DNA of 64,000 nucleotides from Datnioides undecimradiatus (taxonomy: Eukaryota > Chordata > Actinopteri > Lobotiformes > Datnioididae), in assembly GCA_008933995.1 (NCBI GenBank), contig WARS01004318.1, forward strand, positions 1,695,589 to 1,759,588, read 5' to 3'. Shown piece after piece: positions 1 to 15,017 of the stretch (its first letter is position 1; the number at the start of each line of letters is the position of its first letter). The position numbers and the translations under genes are program-made. The notes under the pieces are model-generated. The model ran no database searches. It had not been told where the DNA came from and was given only the letters and a program-made list of their open reading frames with translations.

Positions 1-1255
1 TACACCATATCTCAGATCCAGTCTGTATCATTAATATACTGTTAACTTCTAGCTTGTTATATTTTGTATTTTAAATACAGAATTAATTATTTAATCATAT
101 AGATCAGGTGTTTTCTGTTTATATTGACCCTGATGTTAATCACACCACTGTGACTTCACCTGTGACTTCATCTTAAAAAGCTTTTGTATGGTTTGCATTT
201 AGGTTTTTCTGCTTATTTTAGTTTTAAATGTGTTTATTTATGTATTTATTTTACTTTCTTTACTTACCTTTACTTATGTCTTCACATGAAAAGGTTTATC
301 TTATCCTTTCGTGGCTTCTTCCTGTGGTTAAACCAGCTTAAACAGACATGATAATGTTATTAATCTTCTCATTTAAGTCTTGGAAAAAAGAGAATTTGCA
401 TATTTTATTAGTATTTCTTTAACTGTTAAGGATTTGTCCACCATGCAAATGTCTTTATGAAGCCCCTTGAACACCATTTTTATCATAACGTTAATTAAAT
501 TATTATTATTAAGCCGTCACAGATTAAATATTACATCTGTTTCTGATGAATCGTTGCTCTCTTTTTGTGCAAATGTGACTATTAATTCACGTCAGTCACA
601 GCTCGTGTGTCAGGGAGCTGACGATGATGAATCTCGGTGTCTAACGGAGGTCGACGACATGTCTTAATTTCGCTCAAAGCAAAAAACGAGCGTTGTTATT
701 TATGTTATTATATCGTCTCGTTTTTCCGCAGGCGTCTCTTTGGTCCTGGTCCGACCAGCGTCCGCCGCTGTTATGTGTGGCCTCAGGGGTCGCACTGCGC
801 CGCGCTCACGTGTTTACCTTCAGCCTGAGATGAGACGGTTTGATATGCAACGAGCAGACAGCTCATGAATCACGGGCCTTAAAGAGCCATTAAAGGCGGA
901 AAGGGTGAAACCAGGGACGTTGCAGCAGAGCTGTGAGAGCTGGTTAATGACAGAGCTTCGATACGTGTTTGCGTTTGGGAAATAACGATAATTCAGCAAC
1001 AACAAAACCCCTCTGGCCTCAGACTGCCTGTAGATTTAGTCGTTAGCGTTTGTTTCCAGGTGAAGGAGAACAAATCAGTGCAGTGGATGTGAACCACACA
1101 CAGCAGTTATCAGGATGTCAGTTAAAGGTTTCTTCACTGCTGCTGAGTCGCTTTTCAGATTGTCTGTCGATTCCTTCGTGCTCGTGTCGATGAAGTCGTT
1201 CAAAACCAGGACTTTTGTTTAATAACCTGCTGTTTGATGATGTGCTTGTCTTCAG
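1..1255 (+). other. gas7 intron, 5' part of window
   Basis: No coding exon is seen. The stretch is AT-rich and lies upstream of the first recognisable gas7 exon, so it is read as intron of the long gas7 isoform whose SH3/WW-coding exons would lie outside the window. About 640-830 is more CpG-rich, but its short open frames have no recognisable protein character. Confidence 0.5.
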
Positions 1256-4200
1256 CCAACGGATGCCAGAGCAGTTCGAAGAGCAGCCAGAACACAGAGA
1301 CGCCCGACGTCGCTCTGAGGAAAACCTCCATCAGCAAACAGGTACGTTAAGAGCACAGACTGTATTGTAAAACATGGGCGGAGCCACTGTGATGTCACCC
1401 AGAGGTTTCTGAAGAGCAGCTGTGAAGCTCAGTCGCCATCTTGGCAGCGTGTGATGTCCAAGCTAAGGCTGCCGTTGAATGGTTCCTGAAACATGCACTC
1501 AAAGATGTGATGAACGGGGAAACTGTCTGTAGAGGGTTGGGATTCCTTCAGTGTTGATGGTTCAGGAGGTTTTTACTGGGAGCTGAATTCTCCACAGAGG
1601 TCTCCTCCTCTCCAAAACAAACAGAGCGGCTGATTCAAACCCAGAGAAACACTGAATAAAGCAGTTCCACCTTAAAAACCACTGTTTCTCCCACGCTGTC
1701 GGCCGCACACGGGACGTCCTGGAGGGGCGGCGAGCCGAGCTGCTGCTAACGTTTGCTCAGCTTGTTTCTCTGATAACTTCAGATCCAGACGTCCGACGAC
1801 TGAAATCCTTCATCTGCTTCAGATACAGAGTTAAAAACAAGCAGCGGCTGAAAAGAGGAGCACAGAAATGTGTCTTACAGCTGATCCAGAGTCAGTTTAT
1901 CAAGCTGCTGACACACAGAAATGTGTCTTACAGCTGATCCAGAGTCAGTTTATCAAGCTGCTGATGCACAAACACAGCACTGACACATGCACAGAGAGGA
2001 GACTCATTAACAGGTCGTTGGTTTGGCTCTTTTTCAGTGTTTTAATGCAGAAATCTCTTAAATTGTTGTTTTTTTTAAAGATTTTGCGAATCCTGAATCC
2101 AAAAGACGTCATTTGAATCTATCTATCGGATCACTGACAGTTCAAACCGTTCGCCCTCCACCGCCACAGTCTCGTCCTTCGAGGTCACACTTCGGTGTTA
2201 TCGCTTCTTCAGTTCACAACATGTTTTCAGTATTTCCGCCACATAAAGCTGCTCCCTGCGTCCGGAGAGAGCAGGGCCGCTCCCGCAGCTCCCATGAACC
2301 CGGGCCAACTTTGATTACACGCCAGCCCACGTGACCAATTACGAGTCAGATGAGGGCATACACCGTGTCACGATCGCACAGGAGAGTATCGATGGACAGA
2401 CAGCCGGGCCATATGGGCGGCTGAGATTCTGGGCTCCACTTGTCAGAGGTTCGGCAGGTTTTGGAAAGGAGGCCAGCCAAGACCGTCACAGCTCACAGTG
2501 GGAACGCTGGGGGCGCGAACCTGGACTGGGATCGTGGTGGTCTGAGCTGCCCGCCGCCATGTTCTGTGCGGCGAAGGTGAGAACGTGGCCGTCGTGCTGC
2601 TTGGTGGGGTTTGTTTTGGCTGTGACGGTGTTGCTGCACGCAGCTTGTGTTTGATCGAGTGAAGCGATGTCACGTGAGGTAGATGATAACAACGCGCCTG
2701 CCGCCGCCGCCGCCTTTTGCACGCGCGTACTCACCGTAAACACGAGCATCGCACTGAACGCACAAACATTTCATTGCGTTGCTCGTCCCTCCTCCGCACA
2801 CCTTTACAACCTCACAGATGATGTTTTCTGCCAACACATAAACACACAATCAGGGAGGCTGCGTCTGATTGGCTGCCTGCTCTCCCTCCCCCCGGCTCGC
2901 TCTCTCCTCCCTCCCCCCTCCTTTAGTTTCCCTCCCTATCGTAATTAGTCTTTTAAAGATCATCATTCAACCATTTCCATAAAACCAACCCCCACCTCCT
3001 CCTCCTCCACCGTCGCCACCACTGATGCTGCTGCTGCTCCCTCCTCCCTCACTGTCGGCCTCTCAGGGGAGGGAGGTGTGGCAGAGATCATGTAAATAAA
3101 CCCCCCTCCCCCCTTTTCTCCCCCCTTTTCTTCCTCCCTCAACTCTTTTCCTTCCTTTATGCCTTTTACGCTCCAGCTTCTCCGTCCATGGACTGGCTCG
3201 GTCAGTGGTCTCTCTCTCTCTCTGTCTCTCTCTCTTTCTCTGCATGGCCATCAGTGGGTGAGGGGTGGAGGTGGGGTGAGGTAGAGGGAGTGAGGAGGGG
3301 GAAGGAGAGGAGGGGTCGTGAAACCCCCTCGCAGGCAGCATCCATCTCCTCGCAGCCTTCAACCTCAAAACTCGTGTGACAGCAGCTTAACCGGAGGCTA
3401 GACTTCGTCACGCTCCCACAGCCGCCGCCGCCGATTCCCCTGCAGCCCTCCTCGTCTCCCCCTCCTCCTCACCCCTTACGCTACTACCCCCCACCCGCCC
3501 ACCCCCTCTTGCAACGCGACTCCTCTCCACTCACTCTGTAGCTTGTGAGACTGTAGGCAGCCTCAGTGCGTGGAGGGAAAGACAGCGAGAGAGAGAGAGA
3601 GAGGAGAGAGAGCGAGGCTTTCCCAGAATAGAGAAGCAGGAGGAGGTGAGAGGGATGATGATGGAAGCCAGCTTCGACACTGAGGAGAGTTTTGACGATC
3701 CCTCCTGTCTCGCCCCGCAGCCCCCCGGCTCGGTTTCGCCGGCCAAGAGGCAGATCAAGGAGGTCAAGGAGACCAAGATCACGGTGAGTACCCAGAAACT
3801 TAATCTCCCTCCTCCATCAGCTTCAGCAAACAACTTCTCTTTATTTCTTCTTCTTCTCCATCTGTTGACTCCAGCCTCCAGCCTGCAGCTCAGATCATAA
3901 TGCACTGTGGGTTCTGCTGTGACTGACATGGGGTTTTCCCTGCATATTGGAAAACAGCATTAGTGTGAATGAATAAAGAAGCTGTCCAGGAGTCTTGCGC
4001 TCGTCTCCATCCCGCTGATTGATCCATAAGTATTGATTCACTGCTCGTCAGCGACGAGTTAAACGCTGAAACGTTGCTTCAGAAAGTCTGCAGACGGCTG
4101 CTGCTGGTATTTTTAGTCTCGCGGCGTCTGAAAATCTTTTATCTTTCGAGTTGTTTTTCGTCATCGGGTTGTTGCTCTGCCTCAGAGGGCTCCACGTCTG

Positions 4201-5083
4201 ATCTGTGGGGCAGTGCGGGTCACACGGCGCCGCTGTTTGTCACCCGGCAGCGTTTGGGACGTGGACGCTCGGAGCTGCTGTCGGTGACGCGGCTGCAGAT
4301 CAAATGTGATATACTGTGTGAAGTATCTTTGTCTTAAGATGCTCAGACAGTAGCTGCATTTATATAATGACAGCGGGGAGGGCGTGAGGCCACTGTGCGG
4401 GGCGTGCGTCGACGGCGGTTTTAGTGTCTCTCGGGGTCTGATTTTGCGCTTGGCGGGGCCTCGCTGACCTGCTGCAGCCACGGGAGCCGTCAGTCTGCCT
4501 ATTGTGAACAGAAAAAAAACCCCACCAGACCTGCGAGAGATGCAGCAAGTCCAGTTTCCATGGTGACAAAAGCAATAGCACTGATTAATGGGTGTTGAAA
4601 TGGAAAACACTGGCATGGGAGGAGGAGGAGGAGGAGGGGGGAGGAAGGGGGGAGGCCATTCAGATATTCACTGCCGACAGACTGTTCGGCTCCTCTTCAG
4701 GGCCTTTTCCAAGGATTGTTGACAGACTGTGATTTTGGCTTCATGACTGAAGCCTCGCGTGGAGCTGAAGTCCAGTTTAGCGTCCTGATAAGTGTAAAAA
4801 TAAACATGGAAGCTGAAGATGGGAAACAAACAAAACAACAACAACAAGGCAGGTGTGTAAGGAAGCTGTGGCTGGAGGCTGGATGACGTCAGTCCGCGCA
4901 CAAAGGTGTCTTTTTGTTACCGCGGCGCACCTCGCGTTACACAACCCACCACAGTTGTCATGGAGACGCACGCATGCAGGACTGTTGGTGAGATGGACCC
5001 CCGCAGGACGCGGCTCTGCACATCAGATAGGAGCCGGAGCCGCGCGGTCACCTTGTTTTCACCTTCAGCGAGCGTGAACGAGT

Positions 5084-5134
<51 letters not shown>

Positions 5135-5366
5135 GCGCGTGAGTCTCCGCCTTTTGGGGGTTTTCAGGTTATCAAACATTCATTCAGGGGGTGACTTGTT
5201 GCTACGCCGCGCGTGCGTGAGCTCAGCGGCTCGTTAAGAGTGACACACGTCTCCGTTGGCCTGACTCGGGATGGGGCTTTTTGATTGGTCACTGAGGAGG
5301 AGAAGAAAGGAAAGGAGGGATGAAAAGGCAAGGAAAGAGGAAGTCTGGGATTGTTCTGTTATGGGA

Positions 5367-5402
<36 letters not shown>

Positions 5403-5518
5403 ATGGATGGGGGGGGTCTTTTACAGCAAAAGTAATTTGTCGCTTAGCAACAGCAGCAGAGCATCCTACAGTCTCATTCGTTGAAATCTTCTGCTCAGAA
5501 ATGGATGAGGGAGGGAGG

Positions 5519-5558
<40 letters not shown>

Positions 5559-7696
5559 CACTCGTTTATTCGACTGCCCAACTATTATTTTTATTCCCCT
5601 CATGGGTCATTTCTTCTTCTTCCACTGTGTCATGAGTTTTTTTGTTTCTCTGTGTTCAGCAAAGCGAAAACAAATAAATAAAATAAAAACATTTAAATGT
5701 GGAGCGGAGCGAGCCCGCAGCCCCACGAGAGCCCACGTTTATGAATGCTGAGTGAGGACAAAATGTCCCAATTCACTCGACAAATCGTTTGTCGCCGGCT
5801 GTTTCTGTTTTCAGGGAGGAAATGTGGCCCAACAGCTGGACTTCACATCCCTCAGAGGGATTTATTACAGGTAATTTATATTAATATTTAATCCTCCCAG
5901 ACCTCGGAGCGACTCACTAAGCAGCCATAAAGGAGAAGTAAGTTAGCCCGACAGCCTTCCTTTAGATAAATGGTCTCATTTTCAGCTGGATGTGAGAGGC
6001 AGATAAACAACAGCGGTGATAGATGTGGAGCCGGTGTAATGGAAAATCTGGTGCCCATGACAATCAGTATGATCTCTGAGGCAGAAAATGAACAAAGTGA
6101 CGGGTCAGCACGCGGAGTAAATCACACCGCGGACGCGTCACCGCGCGTTAACGTGTCTCTCGCTGTAGTTGTGTCGGTATGCCCGTTTGGCAAGTAGCCA
6201 TATTAGTATTTCCTCTGGATCCCACTGATTATGTAAGAGACAGAGACACAGAGGAGTATTACTCATCTGGAGTTGTTTGTTGGAAGCTGTTCAGATCGAG
6301 TGCTGCGGTGGCAGAGAACGAGGAGGTCGGCGTGGAGGGGTTCACTCCAGGCTTTATGCAAAGAACACACACCTGCTGTTCGCGAATCAGCAGCAGAGAT
6401 GTTTTACATGAAAGTGATGTTTTTAAAAATAACTCGTGTGTGCGTGCGTGCGTGCGCGCGCGCGCACTTCAAATTAGCACCAACTCTGCGGCGCGCCGCA
6501 CCAACTCCCAGCTGCACGTGCACTTGATTGAGTTTAACCACTTCCATCAACCCCAAACTAACGCGGAGTAGATTGTGGCTGATTGCACGGTTCGTTATCC
6601 GCTCAGCGCCAAACAACAGACGAAGATTAGAAGAGAGTGGCTGTCGGATGACGGATGAATTGGTCAGCGGTGGCGGAGGAAGCACTCGGATCTCCTACTA
6701 AAGCAAAACGCTGTAAAATACACTTCAAAGTGCATTTAAAGTGTTCCAAGTTAAAGTATTAGTGCAGAAATATGCCCCCTGTGAATGTTACATTACTATT
6801 CATTAGATGAGTTTAATGTTCTTCATATAACTTTGCAGTGGCACCAGTCTGTTACCACAAGCATCGCATTATACAGGTCAACAGTTTTGTTTGTCAAAAA
6901 ACTAAAATCTTGTGTGAAATGTGACACCAGTTATCAAAATGCATTAAAATATTGAAATAATTAAGTAATTATCACATTTAAGGAGCTGCAACCATGAAAT
7001 GTCTTATCTGGCTCGTGTGCAGCAGGGCTTTAATATGTTAGGCCCATGCACACGCGAATAGCATGTTAATAAAGCTTACTGATGTGCAGCTCTACTGGAC
7101 CACGTAGCTCCAGATAGAGTAGATTTGAAGTGTTTCTTTGTGTGAAGTGTGTCACATGACCTGCAGTTTCCCCTGCGACCACCTCGCCAGGCTCAAAACA
7201 AGTCGAATTCCCGTCACACCTTTATTGGAAATTCAAAAGTTGACAGAATGAAGCGTTTCGGTCGAGGCAGCTGCTTAAAAGCTCTGTGTTCTTGTCTCCA
7301 GCCTGTGTGACAGCAGCACCGTGGTGAGCTCATGCGGCACACACACACACACACACACACACACCCTGACTCAGTGTGTTTTTGTATGTTTGCGGATGAG
7401 GCGTCCTGTCTGGATGCCCATGTAGTTTGCAGCAGCGGTTGAAATGGCACACAGGGTATCCTGCAGTGCCAGGAGGGAGGGAGGGAGGGAGGGAGGAAGG
7501 AGGGGAGGGGGTTTGCAGATGGTGAACATTACATAATTGCAGCCCTGAGAGTAATTGAAGACGCTGTGGACCATGGAGTCTGTATTCAGGCTGAGTGCTG
7601 GGTGTTTATCTGCAACACCGAGAAGTCTCAAGAGGATAAAGTTGGTTTTGTTCAGTGTGAGGGATAAACTGAAAAGGTTCCTCTCTGTTGGACAGG

Positions 7697-7742
<46 letters not shown>

Positions 7743-10700
7743 GTCTCTCTGCCCCTGAAGGCCTCTGGGTCACCTTCAGGATGGTCAACACCACCACGTT
7801 TACTCACGCCTGACCTTTTTCCTCTCATATGCATGAAACGAAACTCAGGCCTTTTGCCCTCCTCGGCACATCCCATCAGCTCCACTCCTCACGTCACAGA
7901 TCTGTGTTTCGTTCCTCGGTTCGTTCATCGCCTGCTTGTCTTTTTCTTGCTGCAGATCAACTGCGTGACTTTCCCTCTGCCTGGAGAAGGACCGGAGCAG
8001 CAGCTGCTGAAGCCCAACGAATGGAGCTACTGCGATTATTTCTGGGTGAGTTCGGCTGAGACGCACGAACTACAGTTGGACAATACCTGGTGATGTTTTG
8101 GTGCAGCTCTGTTTGTTTAGTCTGCGTACAACTAACAAGCGTTTACACGTGCAATGCATGCGCCAAGCCCCAAACATGCAAACAGGTGATTCACCAGCAG
8201 TTCCCATTATCTGCAAAACGAATTGTCGTGCGTCAAACGTTAGCATGCTAATACGGTGAACATGGTAAACAGTAAACCTGCTTACCATGTTAATGTTAGC
8301 ATTTGGCTCTGTTTAGCTAATCACAGTCTTGCCAAAATCGTCCACCCTCATACTGATTACTGGATACACCTGTATAATGAATGATAGCGTGCAAGTAACA
8401 AGATGGTACGATAACTGTAAAAGACCTGCTGGATGTAGTTTGGAAACAGTGATGTCATTACTGTCCACACTCATATTGGATTTTTATAAGTTTGTTTCAA
8501 CTGCCAACCCACAAGAACAGCTCCAACGCTTTTTGTTTTGTTGTTGACCTTGAGAACAAATTCATCTGTTAAATGTAAAGTGAAGTTAAAAGCTGCATTA
8601 AATTACGTGAATAAAACTCGGCCGTGCGTTGACAGAAAGCGGTCGATAGGCTTTTTCCAGTTTGCGAATTGATCCGCTCTCCTTCTCGTTTAACAAAAGC
8701 GATACAGTTGTCCTTTAATGCTGGAGTGGGAGGATCACAGGTGGACGGGTGATTGACCGGTTTCCCTGCAAACACAACGATGGTCCGGCTTTGAGCTTCT
8801 CCCCAGTGGCTCCGATAACTTTCCATACATTTCCATCCTAAATTAGATTTGTATTGAGAAACCCTTCAGCCTGCATAAACTGACTGAAATCCAACACCAG
8901 TTCCCACCTTCCTCATTGCTCTTTGGCTCCTTGTTCGCAGCCTGTCGTGTCACCCTGCTCGTGATGCTTTGTGCGCCCACTGACCTGCTGTGTGAAAATA
9001 AATCTAGCACCTCTGGAGACGAACATCAGACCTGTCACAAACTGCTGCACACGCCCAGAAACATGCACGTAGAACACATCCACACATCCAGTGACTGACG
9101 CACACAACACACACCAACGCATGTCCTGCTTGACATGCAAGCGTGAGTCACACATTCAGAGCTCATACTCACAAACGCCCCCCCACTTCCCGACATGCTC
9201 TCAAACATGAACAACACAGAGGAGCCCCTGGATGCTTCAACCAGACACCCAGGGCTGTTTTTGATTGATGCTCTCCTCCTCCGCAGGCCGACAAGAAGGA
9301 CCCTCAGGGGACGACCTCGGTGGCGGGTTTCGAGGTTCTCCTGCAGAAGCAGCTGAAGGGCAAACAGATGCAGAAGGAGATGGCTGAGTTTATCCACGAG
9401 AGGTGAGGCTGTCATCGATGACAACAACACAGAGGCTGCAGTTTTAATTAGTCAGGAAGATAAAAGTGTCAGATGCAGAGTTGCTCTAGAGGCAGAAACG
9501 ATCCCATTGGAGGAACCAGAGATGTTTTTATTATTGGCTCTCTTCAAGTGCACTGATTTCCTCTTATTACTCTTACTGTCAGCCAATCACAGACTTAAAC
9601 TAATTAAACCCATCAACACATATTCTGTCTTCATATGGAGCTCTGTTGTCATTAGCTGGATTTGCAAGACTACCATTCCTCAGTTAATGCCCGTGCAGCT
9701 GAGCCACAGTGGTTCTGACCAATCAGCATCGAGCCATGACAGTGAGACGTGAATGTTCATTTGAAAACAACAGTGGCGGCTCCTAAAGAGGTTAGCATCG
9801 CTGCTACTGTAGCAGAACTGGACAGTGTTTCTTCATAGAAAGAAAAGCAAAGAACGACATGAAGGAGTAGAGAAAGGGGCAGTAACACGTCTTTAGGGAC
9901 ATGTAATATCACAATTTGTGTTTATGAGAACTGAATTGTTGAGTTTGTTGTGCTGGTTTATTGATAATTACATTTTAATGTTTTTGTTTTGGTATTTTTT
10001 CATTATTTGTACATTTTATAGACAAAACTAGTTTTATTGTGCTGCAAATGGTGATCATAAATAGACCGGGCGGGTCCAGAGAAAGGTTGCATTATAAGAG
10101 GATCTGTAGGGTGAGGGGGTCTGAAGCTTTAGTCTCACAGCTGCAGGTCAGGATTCATGCTTGCACCCGGTAATTAAGGCACCTTTAGGTCTTAATGAAG
10201 CAACGAGGGTACAGGAAGTGCATAGAATCTGAAACAGGCAGTCAACAAACAACATGAATAATTAGGAGTTTGGTGAAAACTTTAACATCCGATCTCACGC
10301 CTCTCTATATAATTAGCTCCACCTCATTCTACAAAAGCTCTATTCTCACATCCTGGGAAGTTATCGTGGGAAGTTAATGAGGAGTCGTCTCTGAATATAC
10401 TCCCCAAATCCTTCACATAGATTTCTATTCACCACTGACCTTTCTGTCTTGTTTCGCTGGGCTGCTCTGTGCTGCAGCCATCTGAACATTAAGTCAAAGA
10501 AAGGGGCCTCGTGACCTTCTTTAGGTGACAGATTTACTCAGGTGTGGATGGTAAATGTGAGACCAGTTGGAAGGAGTGAATGTCACAAAGGGCACAAACA
10601 TAGCTACCTCGGTTGAATGGCCCGCAGGGAAAATATGAGCTCATCTCATATGAGCCCATCTCTCAAATGGAGCTGTGCTGCTGCCGTGGGGATAATATTA

Positions 10701-13700
10701 CAGCAAAACTATTTACCAATGTATAAATAAATCTGTAAATGTGTGCATTGATCTGTAAATGTGTAGACCGATCTGTCAATCTGTCCGTGTCAATTAGACA
10801 GGACCTGTTTCATTGACGGTTGCAAATCTCCACACGCATTTGCTGATGTTCAAATGCATTTGCACGGGTCCGCACGCATTTGCACATCTGTGCATGAATT
10901 TGAGATCTCTGCCACAGCTGCCAATGCAGGAGTCAAATGCAGAACGTTAAAAGAGTCAGTTGTAACTGATGACGTGTCTTTATTTCCAGGTCTTGAAGCC
11001 AAAAAACAAAACAAAAAAAGTTTTATCCATTAATATCTATGTCCGTATTTACTGATTTAACTACGCATTTACAGTTTTATACACAAATCTACAAATTTGT
11101 CACATATTTAAAGATCATTGTATGCATTTAAGGATTTGTCCACACATTTACAGATCTATGTACACATGTGCAGACCTTCACACACACTGGCAGATGTTTA
11201 GATGTATTTGCAGATCTCCACACACATTTACAGAGCTATGTACACATTAGCAGATCTCACACATTTACAGAACTCCACCTGTAATTACAGATCTATGTGT
11301 GTATTTACATATATAGACATTTGCAAATAGCACGGTAATATCCCTAAATGTTGTTGTGTAAAATATATTTTTCCGTGGACAGTGGGATTATTGACGCACA
11401 GACATCCGGTCAGTTTGCATTTCTGCCTTTGCAGCAGATTTGTAGTCGAGGTTTCGAAGTCGTTCTGCTGCAGTGCACCCCTGAAATTATCTGCATTCAA
11501 GCATTTTTTCCACTTCGCTGAAGCTGTTTCCGTCCTCCCTTGAGCCAGGCAGCTCGCAGTTTCATGTTGTGGTTTTTGGTGTTTCAGGATAAAGATTGAA
11601 GAAGAGTATGCCAAGAACCTCTCCAAGCTGTCTCTGAGCCCCCTGGCATTGCAGGAGGAAGGGTAAGTGCAGCAATAGGAGATCTAAGACCAAACGGTGA
11701 CTGCAGCTGCAGCTCTCGCTCTGCATAAGCCGTACTTTTGTAATTAAGAGAACTGTGTCTAGAGAGAGAGAGCTATTTAAAATAGACTTTGTGTTTGATG
11801 CACATATCAAAGCCTGTTACTGTCTGCACAGAGAGTGTTTTTTCATGTTTGTCTGTCAGCAAAATAGCACAGAAATCTTTGAGCAGATCTCAGAATCAGT
11901 AGACAGAAGAGATAACGCTTGGCTGGAGGAACAGGAGAGGATGGTTGCTTTCCAGCTTTGGAAATTCAACGATTACAGAGAACAGAGACTAATAGAGACA
12001 CAAACCCAAGCCTTGATAGCAAGTGTGCAGAGTCAACAAAATCATTTAAAGGAAATCTACACTCTAAAATCAATCACGAACCCAGTGTTTGCAGCATGAT
12101 GACCATTCGTTTTACCACTCACGATGATACCAGCTGAAAAGACACTCGGAAATGTTGTTGACAGTTTAATCAAAGTGAAAATGAAGACAAACTGTGGTTT
12201 ACAACTCAAACCGTCCCTACAAAGCTTACTACCTGCAGTGGTAATCAGCAGGTTAACTAATTGCATTTTGTGGATCTATTCAAGACATTTCAGTTAAAAT
12301 GAATGTGACAGTTACGTCATACAGGTGACTGAGGGACAGTTTATTTGGTCTTTTCTCAGGACTCTCGGAGAAGCCTGGACTCAGCTGAAGAAGAGTCTTC
12401 ATGACGAGGCTGAAGTTCACCTCAAGTTCTCCAACAAGGTAAAAGTCTGCTGAGGCCTGTGATGGATGTATCTGCTGTGGAAGCTGAAAATCACTAATTC
12501 ATTGATTAGTTTTAGGCATTTTAAGACAAAATGCCCCAAATTCTGAATTTTGCACCTCAAATAGCTGCTTTTCTCTTTCATTTTGGATAATTAACTAAAA
12601 ACTCTATGTGTTTTTGACTGATGGTCGGATAAATCAAGAAATTTAAACAATCCACTCATGCTTCTGGAAAATAATGAATGTGTTTTTCAGTATTTTTCCA
12701 CAAACAGTCAATTAATTTGTAAAGATTTAAAGATGTGATAGAAACTACAGGCTTAAGTTGACATTTACAGCTTCCTCTGGATCGAGTCTGTCGTCTTTCC
12801 TGTGCGGATGCCTTTGGTTTGCACTTTTCTGCACCTTCAGGTCAAGTGTTTTATGTTTTCAATCAGCCGCAGTAATGGATACTTGATCTGACCACATCCT
12901 GAGGTGACGGGGCTTGTTTACCTCAACCTTGACGGTGCTGACCGTAGAAAATGACCTGTCCGCGATGCGATTACCAGCGATGCAGAAACCGTGCACGGGC
13001 CTCAGATGCAGCCTTAAATAACGCGGCGGTCTGCCTCGGAGCTTTTCATAGCCCTCTGTTGTCTAATTAATTAGTTACGTGTTCTGACGAGGCCCCCCCA
13101 CCCAAGGCCATGCTGCTCCACCAGTGCTCTGACACTCCATGCTTCATTATGAGCCGGGCGCGGGGGAGGCGGCGCGTGGTCAGGCGGGGAATGAGACGTC
13201 TTATCGAGGCTGCACAAGCTCTTTTTTTTGCATTTCATCTCTATCATCCAGCTCTGGCATTTGCAGTAGATTAGCATTCTGCATGGAGAGCCAACACTGC
13301 TGACAAGCACTTTGTAGTTTATTGAAGTGTCATAAAAAAAAACAATATTTTTCATATTATTGGACAAGCGTTTTGTGGGAGGAATAGAAACGGAGACTAA
13401 AAGTGTAATTGTCTCCCGTTAAGATGATGGATGTGACTTTGCAGGACAGGAAACAGGCTTTATTAAGCAATGTATTGATTTTAGAGGAAGGCTTTGTCGT
13501 GCATGCTTAGAAATCAAACTCAGTAAACCATTGGTACTAAATACTGAACAATGTATGGCACTGTGCGTAGGTGTTTAATGCTAATAAGCTGCTAAAACAA
13601 TACATGCTAAATATGGAAGGACATCTATTTGGACGTGACACGTTGTTGTTGGACCGACGTCTGGCTGACTTGTTTTCACAGCTCCACACTGAGGTGGAAA

Positions 13701-14962
13701 AACCCCTGCTGACCTTCAGGGGCGACAACTTCAAGAAGGACCTGAAAAAGTACGACCATCACATCGCCGACCTCAGGAAGCAGCTGGCGAGTCGCTACGC
13801 AGGTGTGGAGAAGGTACTGAGTCTGACATACACGTGCAGATTGAGTTAAAGCCCACAAACAGCGCGCCGTGCATGTTCGTGTCTGTTAACCTAAAGAGCA
13901 AACTCATCTTTGTCTCCTGTGACTCTTTACTGCGCAATGTTTCCATTTAAATAGTGCACAAATCTCCAAAAGTGGATCTCTGTGTAGTTGGCACAAGAAC
14001 AAACACATTAGTTTGTTTACATCAGCAGGATTACGTAAGAAAAAGAGCTTCACTAACTCCCACACTTGGAACATATTGACTTTGTTATTGCTTCCCACCC
14101 GCTAAAAGCATTTCATGAATGAATATGTTTCCTCTGCACACACAAACACACAAAAACACTCTATTTTAGTTTTTATTCTCATTTTTTGCATCTTTTGGTT
14201 TATTTTTTCTTCAGTGATAAACGTACCAGAATTAGCATATAGCTCATTTTCATCAGCAATCCCTACAGTTAAAACACAACAGACGGTCAGTTTCCCGGCA
14301 TGTTGTTATGTGCTGTGTCATGTGATATCATTATCATTGTCTGGTTCCTGAATTTACCCCAGCTATGACAGTCATTTCTATCTAATCAACTCCATCTCTT
14401 TGCCTTATATGGTGCTTGGTTGCCAGCACATGCTAACAGTTACAGCTAACGTTAAAGAAAGTGAGTACACTGTTGTTGTTTTTGTGTTTCACGTACAGAA
14501 AATGCTAAAACGAAAGACACCAGTGTATAGTTGTATCTTCACTGCATCTGCAACCTGCCAGTGTCATTAAATGTTTGGCATATTTGCTCCTTCACTATTT
14601 ATCATCCATCCCAAAACAAACTCTTGGCTCCATCGTTGCTCGAACTGACCTCATCAGTTGGTTTCGTATGACTCCATCCCACGTTTCCCTTTTGCCAGTG
14701 TTTTCTCAGCTTACAGCATCACTGTTACTGTGTTTACCTTTCGGAGACTGTTACATCATGACCTTGGAAAGGTGCCTCATGAGAATAAGAGGAAAGAGTC
14801 AATGTGGATTAAGAAAAGATTAGGATGAGACCTGGATCTGAGCGCACATGTCAGTAGCCAACATGAAAAGGCTGTAATGACTCTTGTAATAGATGTAGGT
14901 ACAGTAAATCTGTGGATTACGCTGAATGACTCATTGTTTCAACGTTCACACATCATGCTTGA

Positions 14963-15017
<55 letters not shown>

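Larger units (their letters stand above)
3784..7955 (+). other. gas7 intron with microsatellites
   Basis: No coding exon is supported. It holds CA/GT arrays (5090-5128, 5369-5400, 5521-5557, 7337-7363), an alternating GT/GC tract (6434-6465), GGGA repeats (7478-7500) and a CT tract (about 7700-7752). About 6700-7100 is AT-rich. Open frames here are mostly microsatellite translations. Confidence 0.6.

Noticed and set aside
3531-3929. 132-codon open frame on - across the gas7 first exon
   Set aside because: Shadow of the GA-rich leader and gas7 coding exon on the other strand.
4182-4616. 144-codon open frame on - in a gas7 intron
   Set aside because: No recognised domain, arginine/proline-rich GC-driven frame with no splice or start context.
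5351-5751. Several frames with CVCVCVC runs
   Set aside because: Translations of GT microsatellites; not genes.
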